A stretch of DNA of 64,000 nucleotides. Source: Branchinecta lynchi (Eukaryota; Arthropoda; Branchiopoda; Anostraca; Branchinectidae). A program made the position numbers and the translations under genes. Under the pieces are notes generated by a model that was not told where the DNA came from, did not search any database, and saw only the letters and a program-made list of their open reading frames with translations. Shown here one piece after another: positions 46,363-57,689 of this stretch (its first letter is position 1; every line of letters begins with the position of its first letter). Location: contig JAKZAP010000016.1 in assembly GCA_023053575.1 (NCBI GenBank), positions 14,092,030-14,156,029 on the forward strand, written 5' to 3'.

Positions 46363-46801
46363 ATAAGTAAGTAAGTAAGTAAAATATTTATTACCCGTAT
46401 TTTTCACTCAAGAGCAAAACGGAGTAAAGAAGAAGATGAAAAAATTTAAGGCACACCACATATACATACACATGACGGTTTACATAACAATTACGCAATC
46501 ACGAACTATAAAAGTGTTTAAGCCAGGGGTGGTTCCATTTCCCCTGGAGATTTGAAATTACCCGATTCACTGCGATACTAGGGTCCGCAATCTGAGCCTC
46601 GTTTTTGTTGCATGCTGCAGGTCCACTTCTCGGCCGATTCCGGACTAATTCTTTCTACATCTGTTTTTGCACTGCAGCGCTTCCGAGGAAGACGGCAGCG
46701 CTTCTCGAGAATCACGGACTTGCTCCCCGACCAAGTCCGTGCTTCCCTGCAAGATGCTGCAGCGCTGCCACTTCAACCAAGAAGAAAGTGAATCCAAAAA
46801 C
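46363..46801 (-). mobile_element. 3' region and (TTAC)n tail of the minus-strand LINE
   Basis: Read on the minus strand it ends ...CTTTACTCCGTTTTGCTC...AATACGGGTAATAAATATTTTACTTACTTACTTACT. The ACTCCG..GGGTxATAAATA..(ACTT)n arrangement is shared with the copies at 24838-25225, 27312-27592 and 50320-50390. This links those short copies to the reverse transcriptase family here. Confidence 0.65.
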
Positions 46802-47460
46802 TCATAATGTGCTGCAGCAGCGATGCGGCAGCACTATTGCAACAAAAACGAGGCTCTGGTGTTTTTCAATCATGAAGGTGTTCCTCGTCCACAAGGGACA
46901 TCGCAGCAGAAACTTTGCAAACCTGAAGTAAAGGGACCGGAGCTTACGTTTTTGGGTCTTGGTTAAAAACGGCGCGATATACAGAACATGCGGCAGTGCG
47001 ACAGCATTATACATGCTCGCGAGATACTATCGGCATGATAGGAGTCTACTGGCTACGATAGAACCGTATGCGGTACGAAGTTTTTTCTCGAAGTGTTTAA
47101 CGAGTAGGACACGAGTTTCTTTAAGGTTGCCGCCTATCGGCAAAATAAAGTATGCGACGTGAGACGAAACGGTAATTGACTCGCTACCCAGTTGAAGGTG
47201 CTCAGGTTGAGAGGAATTGTCATTAAAAAACAGTACTGTAGATTTAGATGTCTTGAAGGCGAGGCCGATTTTTCGATATTCATCTCGTAGGATCGCGAAA
47301 TTCGATTGCAGACCACTAGTAGACCGACCAGAGACCGACTTAAACTTAATAGGTCGTCCGCGTACGTAAGTAGCGACACATTTATACACTTGGTGATAGT
47401 TTTGCCAATAGTTTTCGCGCTACTTCGGAAAGTTGCCAAACTTTCCAACCCGGTGTTCGC
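46802..47460 (-). pseudogene. LINE reverse transcriptase fragment, minus strand
   Basis: It encodes CINVSLLTYADDLLSLSRSL with the catalytic YADD box. A one-base frameshift near 47318 leads into FAILRDEYRKIGLAFKTSKS and the following thumb segment. An in-frame TAG near 47013 is followed by MYNAVALPHVLYIAPFLTKT. The 3' end of the same element is probably the (TTAC)n tail at 46363-46400, about 400 bp downstream on the minus strand. Confidence 0.82.
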
Positions 47461-47584
47461 ACTTTGAAAACCGAAGCAGCTTTCCCGGAAATTGATTCGA
47501 CGATAATAGTGGAAAGCTCCGCGGAAAGTTGAATGTTTCGGTGGGAATTTCAAAGGTGTGAAAAAAAAACAGTGCAAGTATCAC

Positions 47585-48004
47585 TAAAGGCGTACTCTCG
47601 CCGTTCTCCGTGGACTCCACTTCAGGAGTCCACGCGTTTTTGTTTGTCCCGGGGACTCACTCCCCGTATTCTCGCGAGTCCTCACGGACGGGGAATGCTC
47701 TGATTATCATCACCATCATCGAAAAGGACTCCTTTTCAGATTCGGAGGGGAATCAATTTTTCTGGTGTTGGGTGCAATGTAAAATTAATTAAAAATAATC
47801 AGAATAAACAAAACCAAAAATAAAGTGGCTCCAGACTAATTTCGTCAACTGCATATCTATTTTTCGAATAAAATCCATGCTGGAAGTATTCCCCGTGTTC
47901 TCGCTGTTTCTGTCCGCGGAGTCCGCGTGGAGTGACTCCGTCTATTTTCGCCGTTCCCTTTGATTCCCCGAGGAGTCCTCTGGGAACGGCGAGATTTCGC
48001 CTTA
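47585..48004. mobile_element. Palindromic MITE, 420 bp, upstream of LSM6
   Basis: The ends are TAAAGGCGTACTCTCGCCGT and the complement of TAAGGCGAAATCTCGCCGTT. The interior is rich in GGAGTCC/GGACTCC pieces, including a perfect 10-bp hairpin (CGTGGACTCC/GGAGTCCACG, 47609-47634). It ends 329 bp before the LSM6 ATG and could form part of its promoter region. Confidence 0.6.
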
Positions 48005-48332
48005 AATAAGAAAAATGGCAAGCGTTATTAGGGTGGCTTCGATGGAATATATGAGAATCAAAGAACCGTGAAGTGAACCATATTTATTAGAAAAAGTTTA
48101 TAATATAACATTTTCTCGGCGATGTCAGCTTTCCATGTGTTTTCGCGATCAGTCCAGCGGGAAAGTGGAATGTTATTCCACGAATCCCTTACCCAAAGTT
48201 TTTTGCGATGCGCTTCGCTCGCCCGAAAGTGATTCCGAGATTTCGCGAAAGCCCTCCTTATATCTCATGTACTCTATGGCCCACGGATTTCCGGCAGAGA
48301 TTTTAAAAATAAAAGACGCGTCCAATACGAAA

Positions 48333-48429
48333 ATGAGCGCTTCACGCAAACAAACTCCTAATGACTTCTTAAAGCAGATCATAGGCAGGCCTGTTGTCGT
48401 AAAATTGAACAGTGGAGTAGACTATAGAG
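48333..48429 (+). CDS. LSM6: LSM6 exon 1, U6 snRNA-associated Sm-like protein
   Basis: This is the first coding exon of LSM6, a subunit of the LSm2-8 ring on U6 snRNA in the nucleus and of the LSm1-7 ring that promotes mRNA decapping in the cytoplasm. It encodes 32 residues plus one base, starting MSASRKQTPNDFLKQ and running into the Sm1 motif (GRPVVVKLNSGVDYRG), which is nearly identical to animal LSM6. The chosen ATG has A at -3 and gives the family's usual N-terminus. The frame stays open upstream to about 48135 with other in-frame ATGs, but nothing there resembles LSM6, so it is probably 5' UTR. The exon ends AGAG followed by GTAATG in phase 1, matching exon 2. A palindromic MITE ends about 330 bp upstream. 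Confidence 0.96.
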
Positions 48430-49564
48430 GTAATGCTTTAGATTTCTAGGATTTGTCCGGAATCTCAGTATTTTTGGAAATCGAGGCTTTAGTTTGCAGG
48501 ATTTCCAGATTTTGTAGGAATTTCTGCAATTTTTACAGACTGCAGGAAGAATTAGTATTTTGGGGAAAATGCTTCAAATTATATCTTCATCAGCAGATCA
48601 GGGACGGTCGAGGGGGGGCATGGGGGGGGGGTGATCTACTCTTAGTCGTATGTTTCGGGCTTGTCTGTATGACAGTTGTATGCTTCGAAATTTTCAGAAT
48701 AACATGTAGGCAGTTACCAAATGTGAATTTCACCCACAAGTCGCATTTTTTAGTCGTATGGCTACGAAGAAATTTCTATTCGTATGTTTTCAGATTCAAA
48801 GTTCTGTGTTTTGAGTTTTCCAGAATCAAAGTCGTATGTTTGAGCTCGGCAGAATGACATAAACCGCGAATTTTGCCTGAAAAGACACATTCCTTGTCGC
48901 ACTTTACGAAGGGATTTTCTAGCAGTAAATTTGGAATCAAAAAAGACATATCATGAAATTTGATGATTCAAAAAATAAGCTGCAGTCTTCAAAAACATGC
49001 CCTAAATATGCCAGAAAATTTCTTGGGTCAAATCCAAAAAAACTTTGCAGAAATTTCTAGGATTAAAAATAGGCAAAACTGTGCCTGAAAATCTTTAGCA
49101 AATTTGTCTGCAGTTCTTCTAATCGGTAAATTCAGGGTTTCTGATGAACGATTCTGAAAGATTCTTGTCTAGTAGATTCGTATTTTGTTTAAAGAAAATT
49201 CATATTTCAAGTAAATTCCTGATTTGTAATGATGGGAACAGACGATCAGGGTCGGGCAGTTGCGGACTTGAATTCCTGGAAGGATTGTTCAATCCATATG
49301 GAAAAGTTGCCAGGAAAAATCTAATTATCTGTCCACAGCATTATAAATCAGAAATTGACTTGAAATATGAATTCCAAATTTCTAATATTGTTACTAAAAG
49401 CTTCCACGAAACTTCATACTTCTCCAAGGGCTACCTACAAAACTTCACATCAACCGGAACGACAATGTTAGTTTTTTAGGAGGTTGGAGCACTCCACATA
49501 TCCAGCCTAGAGAATCTAAAGGACAACCAGTAGGTGCATGTGTTCCAATGGGTTTTTTTTGTAG
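48430..49564 (+). other. LSM6 intron (1135 bp)
   Basis: The only LSM6 intron is bounded by GTAATG and a T8-GTAG acceptor. It contains several short open frames (48453-48857 and 49144-49479) that resemble no known family and cross the intron without conserved motifs, so they are treated as chance. I recognise none of the window's repeat families inside it. Confidence 0.85.
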
Positions 49565-49710
49565 GTGTTCTTGCCTGCTTAGATGGTTACATGAACATTG
49601 CACTTGAACAAACTGAAGAGTACCATAATGGCCAGCTAAAGAAGAAGTACGGAGATGCCTTTATCCGAGGTAACAATGTCTTGTACATCAGCACCATCAA
49701 ACGCCGTTGA
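49565..49710 (+). CDS. LSM6: LSM6 exon 2 (C-terminal half and stop)
   Basis: The exon follows a T-rich tract and TAG acceptor and begins with two bases that complete the split glycine codon. It encodes VLACLDGYMNIALEQTEEY, then a basic stretch, then the Sm2 motif (FIRGNNVLYIS) and ends IKRR-TGA. Both exons together give 243 bp, 80 aa plus stop, the same length as human LSM6. No frameshift or stop interrupts it, so the gene looks functional. No canonical AATAAA was seen in the first 150 bp after the stop; TATAAA-like sequence occurs near 49738. The protein would form one wedge of a seven-membered RNA-binding ring. Confidence 0.96.
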
Positions 49711-51639
49711 TTTCCACCTTTTGTAATTTCATTTTTCTATAAAATCATGCTAACAAAACGGAACAGTAAGAACAGTGGACAATTACAAACTGTATGAATA
49801 CCATGATTGCATTTCTGTTCAGTTGAGGGTCAGTAGTGCGATCCATCAAAGAGGGACAAAATGTGGTTGTCAATGACTTTCCTTGCTAGAAAGGGATATC
49901 ATTAAAGGTAATCTGACGTGGCTTATCAGTATACTTTCCACTTTACTGGTCCGCCATGCTATATTCTGAGCCGAAATCTGCCAAAGAAATTACCAGTGTG
50001 GCATCTTCATTTTGGTCAATGGTTTTCTACTTCATCGAACGTCCAGTATAGCAGAGGCATGCTAGCCTACTTTAATCAAATTTGGGCGGTGCGGGTTTTG
50101 AATTACTGTAAGATAAGAACCCCCAAACACCCACTTAGATGTTCTTGAGAAGGCTGTGCAATGTTTTCCGGAAATGAGAGCTAAGTCAGCAGTTTGCGAG
50201 CTGTAATACGTCTCCTAACAGAATAAGCGGCACTGACCAGGCCGGGTGGCAGAAGGGTTTTATTGGCGGAAAACAATCTTTTTCCTGGCAGAACATCAAA
50301 AATTGAATTTTTGTGTTTATTTATTCTGATACATACCACTCTTTTCAAAATGGCGGGTCACAGATAAATAACTTACTTACTTACTGTAGCAAAATAAAAA
50401 GTGGCCCATGAAACATTTTTAGTATTCCAGGCAACAGTTAAATCTAATTTTACACGAGAGTGATTGAAATCTCGTTTGGATTTATACAAACATTTCAGAA
50501 TAGGTTCAGAATGCCTAGAAACTGATTACAGATACGACGATTTAAGTTACGACTTTGATATTAGCTCATTCTGGATAAAGAGTGCCAGCCGTCCTTTATT
50601 CCCGGTAGTAACTAAAACTAATTGTACAGTAGCCTACATTTGTTTAATGTCCTGTTTGGCTAAATATTATCTTATTTGTGTACTAGTAGCCTACAGTTTG
50701 TATGTAGTTATTTTTAGTATTTTCTTTTCTTTTCTCCTTTATTTTTCCTCTGGAATTTGTGGGTAATAAAGAAATTGTTTTCAATTTTGGGAAATTTTTA
50801 TGCCGGTTTTCGAAATACCAATTTTTTTTATGATGGAAAATTATGGTTTAAAAAACCCCATTGATATTTTGAAAAACAAACAGGAAACATTTTATTCAAA
50901 AATTTATTCCATAAAGCACACCTTGTCCCATGCGTTGCGTTGATTATATTTTGGTTAAAGTGTTAGATAGACTTCATTTGGGATAGTGTAGGCTAATTAT
51001 TTTTTAAATGATGTAGATTTTATGAAAGTATATGGTCTAGTATTAGTCAGTTGGAGACCGAATGTGTGTATTTTATTATATTTTCTCTACTCTTCAGCTT
51101 TGGTGGATACAAATAAATGAATTGAATTGAATATTATACAAACATTTCCGAATTAGCTCAGACTGTCTAGAAACTGATGAGATATTCATCGCATCAAGAT
51201 TCGTATCTTAGATTCCTCCGAAGTGTAATTTAAGGCAATTTAAGGATATAGTTACAATTTCGATATTAATTCATTCTCAAGTAAGAGTGCCGGGCGTGCT
51301 TTAATATTCTAGCAGCAGCTTCACGTAACTTTAATGCAGTCTGTAACACTTTTAAGGTCAATCAGGGAAAAGTCAGGGAAAATCGTGAAAAGTTGCAGAA
51401 GGTCAGGGAAATTCATGGAAAAGTTCAGTCTATACTTATGCATCAAGTTTTTGTTTTACTGGAAGTTTCTTTTTCGTCGGTTCTCTGTCCAAAGTTTATG
51501 AGTTGTTAACTCTGTTCATTGAGAAAGTTGTTAACTCTGTTCATTGAGCCGTCCCAGTTTGTGGAATGAGGAATCGCATTGTTAATTTCTCGTACAGTTT
51601 GAACGGCTTTGCGAAGCTGATGGATGTTTTCTTCAGTTT
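49711..51639. other. LSM6 downstream region
   Basis: Non-coding. It contains a LINE/SINE tail (50310-50390), and two related segments (ACAAACATTTCAGAATAGGTTCAGA-like at about 50485 and 51137, and TTTCGATATTAATTCATTCT at about 51265), indicating a decayed duplication. The last exon of the ankyrin gene was looked for here and not found. Confidence 0.5.
50310..50390 (+). mobile_element. LINE/SINE 3' tail, plus strand
   Basis: CTTTTCAAAATGGCGGGTCA, AGATAAATAAC and (TTAC)n. Same family as 27312-27592. Confidence 0.6.
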
Positions 51640-53570
51640 TTATGGCAATTTCCTTCCGGCCAATTCGACCATTTTTCCGTCGGTCTGTCGGTTGGTCGGT
51701 CAGTCCGGTGTTTGTGAGTTAGGGTACTTCCAGATGTGCTAGGACGATGAAACTTGGCAGGCATATTAGGGTCTCGTCCAAACTAACTTGGAAACAATCA
51801 CTTGCTCGATCCGACCATCGTGAGGGGAGGGAGGGGAGCCGGAATCCGCAATTTAGAGACATGCATAACTTTGATATTTGATATTTGGAGAGGCCTCGTG
51901 TCTCATATGTCCTATTTCAAATTCGGACCGAATCCGATGAATGTGGGGGGGGGGGCTGACCGGAAATTGTGTGACACGCTTAGAGTGGAGCGATGGGGAT
52001 GAAACTTGTTGGGAGGAACAAGCACAAGCCCTAGGTACATCATTGACAGAACCGGACCGGATTCGTGCACTGTGGGGGAGTTGGAGGGGGTTTCCGGAAT
52101 TCCGATGATTCGGAGTTAAGTTACTTCCAGGTGGGCTAGGACTATGAAACTTGACAGGCAAGTCGGGATCGGACTAGATTAACCTGGGAATAGTCAACTT
52201 CCCCATCCGACCACCGTGGGGCGAGTGGAAGGAGGGGGAATCCGGAATCTTTAGGAATGTATAACATTGGAACTGATCATCGGATCTTAACGAAACTTGA
52301 TATTTGGAAAGAGCTCGTGCCTCGAATGACCCATTTAAAGCCGGATCCGATGAATGTGGGGGGGGGACCGGAAATCTTGTGACACGCTTAGAGTCGAGCG
52401 ATTGGGATGAAACTTGGTGGGAAGGACAAGCACAAGAACTAGATACTCAGTGATAGAGCCGGATCGGATTTGGGCACTGTGCGGGGAGTTAAAGGGGGGG
52501 AGTCCGGAAATCGGGCTATCGCGATCTAAGGTATTTCCAGATGTGCTAGGACGATGAAACTTGGCTTGAACATTAGTGACTTGACGGGATTGTTTAGAAA
52601 TAATCAGTTCTCCGACCCAACCATCGTGGGGGAGTGGAGGGAGGGGAAATCTGGAATCTTGATGTATGTATAACTCTTGAACGAGTGGTCGGATCTTAAC
52701 GAAACATGATATTTGGGAAGACCTCATGTCCCGTTTGAAGTCCGGACCGGATCCGATGAATGGGGGGGGGGGGGATCTTGTGACACGCTTAGAGTAGAGC
52801 GTTTGGGATGAAACTTGGTGGGAAGAACAAGGACAAGAACTATATACATCAGTGACTAAATCGGACGTGGTTCAGGCACTGTGAGGGGAGTTGGTGGGTG
52901 GGGGGTCCGGAATTTCGGTGATCGCGAACTAAGGTAATTCCAGATGTTCTAGGGTGATGAAACTTGGCTTGAACATTAGAAACTTGACAAGATTGGATCA
53001 GAAATTGTCACTTCTCAGATCCAACCATCCCTTAAAGTACTAATCCTAACCTTAAAGTACTAATCCTAAGCAAAAAGTACAGAAAATGCTTTTAAGCAAA
53101 GTTTACATTTAATTCAAAGGTGTTAAACTAATTTCTTAACTGAAAAGTAAAAAAATACGTTAACCAAACGATATATATTCATGATCCCCAAGGGCCCGTG
53201 ACTATTTTTGCCTCACTGGTTTTGCTTATAACTGAGTTTCTTAAAATACAAACAAAAATTTGGAGCAAAATATACATTTTTTTTATTCCAATGAGCTTAT
53301 CATCATTTGTGCTTCAGGAGTGTTCATTACAGATGAATTTCTAGCGCCCTTAAAGTGCGCATCATCACGGCCAAATGCATAAACAAAATTGATTTTACGA
53401 ACAATACATTCTCGAGGTTTCCAAGGACCCATGACCGTTCTTATCTCAAGGATTTTGCTTACATATGACCACAACAAACCAACGAATTGACTAGTTCATA
53501 CTTTAATCCTGTGAGCCAGCCTTGCAAGTGCCATATGAGCTTCCAGCTCTTGTTTTTTCAGTAAATGAGT
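51640..53570 (-). mobile_element. Tandem-unit element, minus strand, downstream of the ankyrin exons
   Basis: The 5' end, read on the minus strand, is at about 53565 (complement of GCCATATGAGCTTCCAGCTC). Units repeat about every 410 bp (TTGTGACACGCTTAGAGT at 51969, 52377 and 52786). The hairpin end is decayed near 51640. Confidence 0.65.
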
Positions 53571-53974
53571 TAATTTGTTCACTGAGGTAATCGAAAGGTG
53601 TTGGAAAACTGCTGGAAAAGGTCAGGGAAAATCACCAAAAAAGGTCAGGGAAAAGTCATGAAAATCACCAAAAAAGGTCAGGGAAAAGTCAGGGAAAAAA
53701 GTGGAAGAGCAAGCGCACGAACCCTGCACTAAAGACTTTGATATTAACTCATTCATGAGAAAGAGTGACGGTCGACCATTAATATTCATGACAGCAATTT
53801 AACCTAATTTTACTGGGGAGTTATTTAATGTCTCGCTTGGCGATATAAGCAACATTTCCCGATCCGCGCGGACTGATCATAAACTGACGACTACGAATTT
53901 GACCTTAGCTCGTTCTCGAGATAGAGTGGAGAAAAGTCATAACATCGACCGAAGACTAAAATAATTAATTTTAC
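53571..53974. other. Ankyrin gene intron start, decayed repeats
   Basis: Repeated AGGTCAGGGAAAAGTCA pieces (53617-53697) are also seen at 51355-51420. The rest again resembles the 50.4 and 51.2 kb segments (TTTGATATTAACTCATTC). No exon was recognised. Confidence 0.5.
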
Positions 53975-54127
53975 CGTACCCAGTCCACACCTTCTTGATA
54001 CAGCCACTTCGTAGGGGGTTTCCCCGAAGTCATTTCGCCGTGTTGGATCTGCTCCGTGGCTTAGTAACTCCTGTGTGGTGTGCGGGAAATTTCCAGCAGC
54101 GGCAAAGTAAAGTGGTGTGTTTCCGCC
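53975..54127 (-). CDS. RFXANK/ANKRA2: ANKRA2/RFXANK-like protein, ankyrin-repeat exon 2
   Basis: After a CAATTTTAG acceptor in phase 0 the exon encodes GGNTPLYFAAAGNFPHTTQE, then LLSHGADPTRRNDFGETPYE and VAVSRRCGLG. This gives two more ankyrin repeats and continues the peptide from the previous exon without a gap. The donor is most likely ACG before GTAAAA at 53975; AAG before GTGTGG, ending at 53991, is an alternative. The last helix and the VIExxLLxLL-like tail expected in the family must lie in a further exon, which I did not find down to the LSM6 gene. Confidence 0.85.
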
Positions 54128-54807
54128 CTAAAATTGTTTGAATTACATTTCCAAGGATCATTTCGAATAATGGATTTGTATAAAGGCTGCCTTGAGAAAA
54201 AAATACTACAAAGACACGATATAGCTTAGCCCTGCAGACGTTTGTTCTTATCTGATTAGAACTCAACCCATCAGCAACGCATGGATAAAACTTTCTCATC
54301 ATAGCCTCTCGTCTTGGATGCTATACACTTTGTTTGAGTTAATAATTTCAAGAGACGAATCATCACTTGTTACTTGCAGAAAATTTCTGGGCCGTGGCGC
54401 CCCCCTGGAAGAAAGAAAAAAGCTAAAGTGGGCGCTCGCAGAGTGCCCCGTCAAAATAAATAAGCTAAAGTAGGCGCTCGGAGAGTGCTCCGTCAAAATA
54501 AATCAGAAAAGGAAGCTAAATGGGGCTGGCAGACTGGCAGTACGCCCGGAAAACTTCAGTAAGGCTAGTGTAGGGTCACCAAGAAACTGTGTTGACATCC
54601 AGATTGGACATCGGCGGTTCGGGGGACTTAAAGAATTGTATTCTCAATTGCATGTTTCGAGCTTGCCAAATTGATATAAAGAGGCAGGCTATTTTAAAAT
54701 AAAAGATTTTGGTGATAAGAGTTTTCCTCCAGGGCGAGGTTGGAAAAAAAAATCGGCTTCGTCATCAATCAGGGCATGTAATGATTATTGCAATACGTCG
54801 TTTGATT

Positions 54808-56355
54808 TCGGTTTTTGGGATCCCAAAACGTAAGTGGAGGGATACCTATGACATCGCAAAAGTTGTCCGTCTGTCCGTCCGTCTGTAAGCACGATAACTC
54901 TCGAAGGGAACGAGATATTTTGATGAAACTTGGTGTGAGGGTTCGTTGGGTCGTCGGACCAGTCAAGTTCGTAGATGGGCTTTGTAGCTCTACATTTAGG
55001 GGTGGGGGAGGGGATTCAAATTAAGGGACAAACAAAATATTTTGAAACAGCTAATGTGATAGTCAATTATGGGGTAAGAAGACATGCTGAACACGATGGT
55101 GAAAACTATTTTGTCATCGGACAAGTAGTTCGCCCGGAATCCGGCCAAAACCGGAAAGTTTGTTGAAAGTAAAAGTTTTATTTGAAGTTGATTAGATGTT
55201 CGATTTAGGGGTAGGAAGACATGCTGAAGACGATGGTGAAAACTATTTTGTCATCGGACAAGTAGTTCGCCCGGAATCCGGCCAAAACCGGAAAGTTTGT
55301 TGAAAGTAAAAGTTTTATTTGAAGTTGATTAGATGTTCGATTTAGTGGTAGGAAGACATGCTGAAGACGATGGTGAAAATTATTTTCTCGACGGACAAGT
55401 ATTTCGCCCGGAATCCGGCCCAAACCGGAAAGTTTGTTGAAACTAAAAGTTTTATTTGAAATTGATTAGATGTTCGATTTAGGGGTTGGAAAACATGCTG
55501 AAGACGATGGTGAAAACTATTTTCTCGACGGACAAGCATTTCGCCCGGAATCCGGCCCAAACCGGAAAGTTTGTTGAAAGTAAAAGTTTTATTTGAAGTT
55601 GATTAGATGTTCGATTTAGAGGTAGGAAGACATGCTGAAGACGATGGTGAAAACTATTTTCTCGACGGACAAGTATTTCGACCGGAATCCGGCCCAAGCC
55701 GGAAAGTTTGTCAAAATTAAAAGTTTTATTTGGAGTTGATTAGATGTTCGATTTAGGGCAAAAAGACATGCTGAACACTTATGTGAAAACAATTTTCTAC
55801 CCGGACATGTAGTTCGTCCGGAATCCGGCCAAAACCGGAAATCTGTTTGAAGTCAAAGTTTTATTTCTAGTTGATTAGATAAGCGATTTAGGGTAAGAAG
55901 AGATGCTGAGTCCCTGTATGTCAATCATATTTTACCCGGACATATAGTTCGACCGGAATCCGACTGGAATCGGAAAATTTGTTATAAGCTAAATTTCTAT
56001 TTGAAGTTGATTAGATGTTCATTACTAGGGAAAGAAGATACCCTGATTTCGTCTTTGAGCTTTCTTTTTTCGCCGGACAAGTAGTTCTGGAGTTCGGCCG
56101 GAACCGGGGAATTGGTAGAAGTGGCAGGAAGTTTTCGTCAAAACAGATATGACTTATAGGGGTAAAAACAACAGGCTGAATCCAAATCTGAACTTGGTTT
56201 TCTCAGGTGATTAGCTATTTGGCCTTAATCTGTTTCTGAATTTTAGTTGTAAAAATGTTCAAGGAGTCTGGCGAAGACTGGATCTGGCTAAGACAAGACC
56301 CAGTTGTCTGGATCAGATATTGAATTTTTGGGATCCCATCGAAACCTTTGGTCTT
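54808..56355 (+). repeat. GGGATCCC-ended repeat, full copy with 137-bp tandem units
   Basis: The 5' end is TTTTTGGGATCCCAAAACGT (about 54811) and the 3' end TTTTGGGATCCCATCGAAAC (about 56325). After a 5' region with GTCCGTCTGTCCGTCCGTCTG-type text come about six or seven tandem units of 137 bp (about 55060-55980). Each carries AAGACATGCTGAAGACGATG, a GACAAGTA..CGCCCGGAATCCGGCC block and AAAGTTTTATTTGAAGTTGA. The open frames starting every 137 bp here are by-products of the repeat. No transposition enzyme is encoded. Confidence 0.85.
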
Positions 56356-57073
56356 GTTGTTTTTGTTTTTTGAACTGTAAATTCAGAACAAGTCTGTTCT
56401 GTTTCAAGTTCTTTTATTCTGGATGATCAGTCCTTTTTTTCGGAAAGGGTCGAATTTAAGCACTGTCATGTACCAACTTCCAGCAGAATGTCTCACATTT
56501 TCGTCGTGAACAAAACAGACGGGCAGATCCATGATAAGTGGCCCTTACTTTCATTTGGGATCCAAAAAGGAGTTCTCATCATACAGGATTCTACAAAATT
56601 TTATATTTACTGCGGTTTTAAGCTTCGAATTTCGGGGCTTGGGCGCCATTAAAAGCTAGATATTATTAGAGGGAAGTGGTATTTTGAACGAAACAAGCCA
56701 TAGCCTACTTACAAAAATTCGCCTGCGGCGCTCATTTTCATTGTCTGATATACAGGGTTAAAAACTGCTGCACGTGCGAGTATTGCGGAAGGAATTCCTA
56801 TCCTTACGAATGCGTCACCTTAACCACATAAGTACTAGCTTTAATGTTTCTTTAAATTCGTACAGTTTCCCGCTTGTGGTGCCGTGTTTATTGGCGTAAC
56901 TGGTGTGACCTTTGCGCCTTACTGGACATCTGCCGGTCGTATATGTTGAGGTCGTCACCTCCCACGCCCAAGCGCTTCAAACCGCCCCTGAGCTCGAAGA
57001 TACGACTACTTCAACGCTTGCTGTTATCACAAGTTTTACTATTACATATGCGAAGCTAAGCTGAAACGGGCGG

Positions 57074-57117
57074 CAGGGCTGCCACCCCCCTTCGAGTTTT
57101 GGCAAGCGACGCCCCTG
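57074..57117. mobile_element. Solo hAT-type terminus
   Basis: GCAAGCGACGCCCCTG at 57102-57117 is the same type as the right terminus of the 61.5-kb element. No left end with a matching 8-bp duplication was found nearby, so this is at best a truncated copy. Confidence 0.4.
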
Positions 57118-57465
57118 AGTCTGGGTCATGGAATTTTCTAGCAAAACAAGCTGTTATTTTGTCCTATACCGTCCTATAAAATTCTGTATCCCATACGTAC
57201 TTCAGTCACTCTCAGGCCTATGCTGAAGGCTTTCACCTTCTTCCCTGGTGATATAAACGATTTCAGGATAGGGTAGCGTTTCTAATCGTTCGCCATCCGC
57301 TAAGAGCGCCCAACAGGAAGATCGCTAATTAGTTTGTTAGCCTACTGCCTACGCTACGCTGTGCACTGGCAGCGCAGAAGTAAGGGGGGATCATCAGTAA
57401 CAGGCTTCTTTGTGAGTTTCCTTTGCTCTAGTCGTATCAAAAAAGTTTACAAACTGACTTCATAC

Positions 57466-57689
57466 CTCGTCAGCCGGGTCACTCTCCGCATTCGCCTGTA
57501 GCAGGATCCTCACCACCTCGTGGTGACCCGAGGAAGCTGCGTAGTGTAGAGCCGTTTCTAAGATCAGCCCTCTTCGGTTTGGATCCGCCCCTTGGCATAA
57601 CAGAAGGGTGAGAGTTGGGGCTTGGCTGTGGGACGCCGCCCACATGAGGGGGGTTAGACCGTTTGAATCCACCTCGTTGACATCTACCC
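57466..57689 (-). CDS. RFXANK/ANKRA2: ANKRA2/RFXANK-like protein, ankyrin-repeat exon 1
   Basis: The exon has acceptor TTATTTCCAG and donor GTATGA, with 224 bp read as 2+222, phase 1 in and 0 out. It encodes two ankyrin repeats: VDVNEVDSNGLTPLMWAASH and the TALHYAASSGHHEVVRILL repeat. The TPLMWAA wording, the LLxxGADP turn and the following G-x-ETAL match the first repeats of ANKRA2/RFXANK. The frame is intact. It also reads open upstream past the acceptor, but the acceptor phase joins exactly with the exon at 60859. No signal peptide or membrane segment is visible, as expected for a cytoplasmic/nuclear adaptor. Confidence 0.88.

Larger units (their letters stand above)
54128..57465 (-). other. 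ANKRA2/RFXANK-like gene intron
   Basis: This 3.3-kb intron is filled mainly by a complete GGGATCCC-ended repeat (54808-56355). The remaining parts, about 54128-54800 and 56360-57460, include a duplicated GGCGCTCG..GTG..CCGTCAAAATAAAT segment (about 54426-54505) and a solo hAT-type terminus ending at 57117. No other coding exon is supported. Confidence 0.7.

Noticed and set aside
46605..46931. 108-aa plus-strand frame with repeated Ala/Cys
   Set aside because: It lies opposite the 3' part of the minus-strand LINE and has no motif.
48135..48332. N-terminal extension of LSM6
   Set aside because: The upstream in-frame codons resemble nothing in the family. The MSASRKQTP start matches LSM6 exactly in position.
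54030..54302. 90-aa frame on the minus strand
   Set aside because: Shadow frame overlapping the ankyrin exon. The splice-bounded frame at 53975-54127 encodes the ankyrin repeats.
54808..55980. Three overlapping 72-aa open frames at 137-bp intervals
   Set aside because: They are the same reading of a tandem non-coding unit. There is no family resemblance, and they arise from the repeat period.
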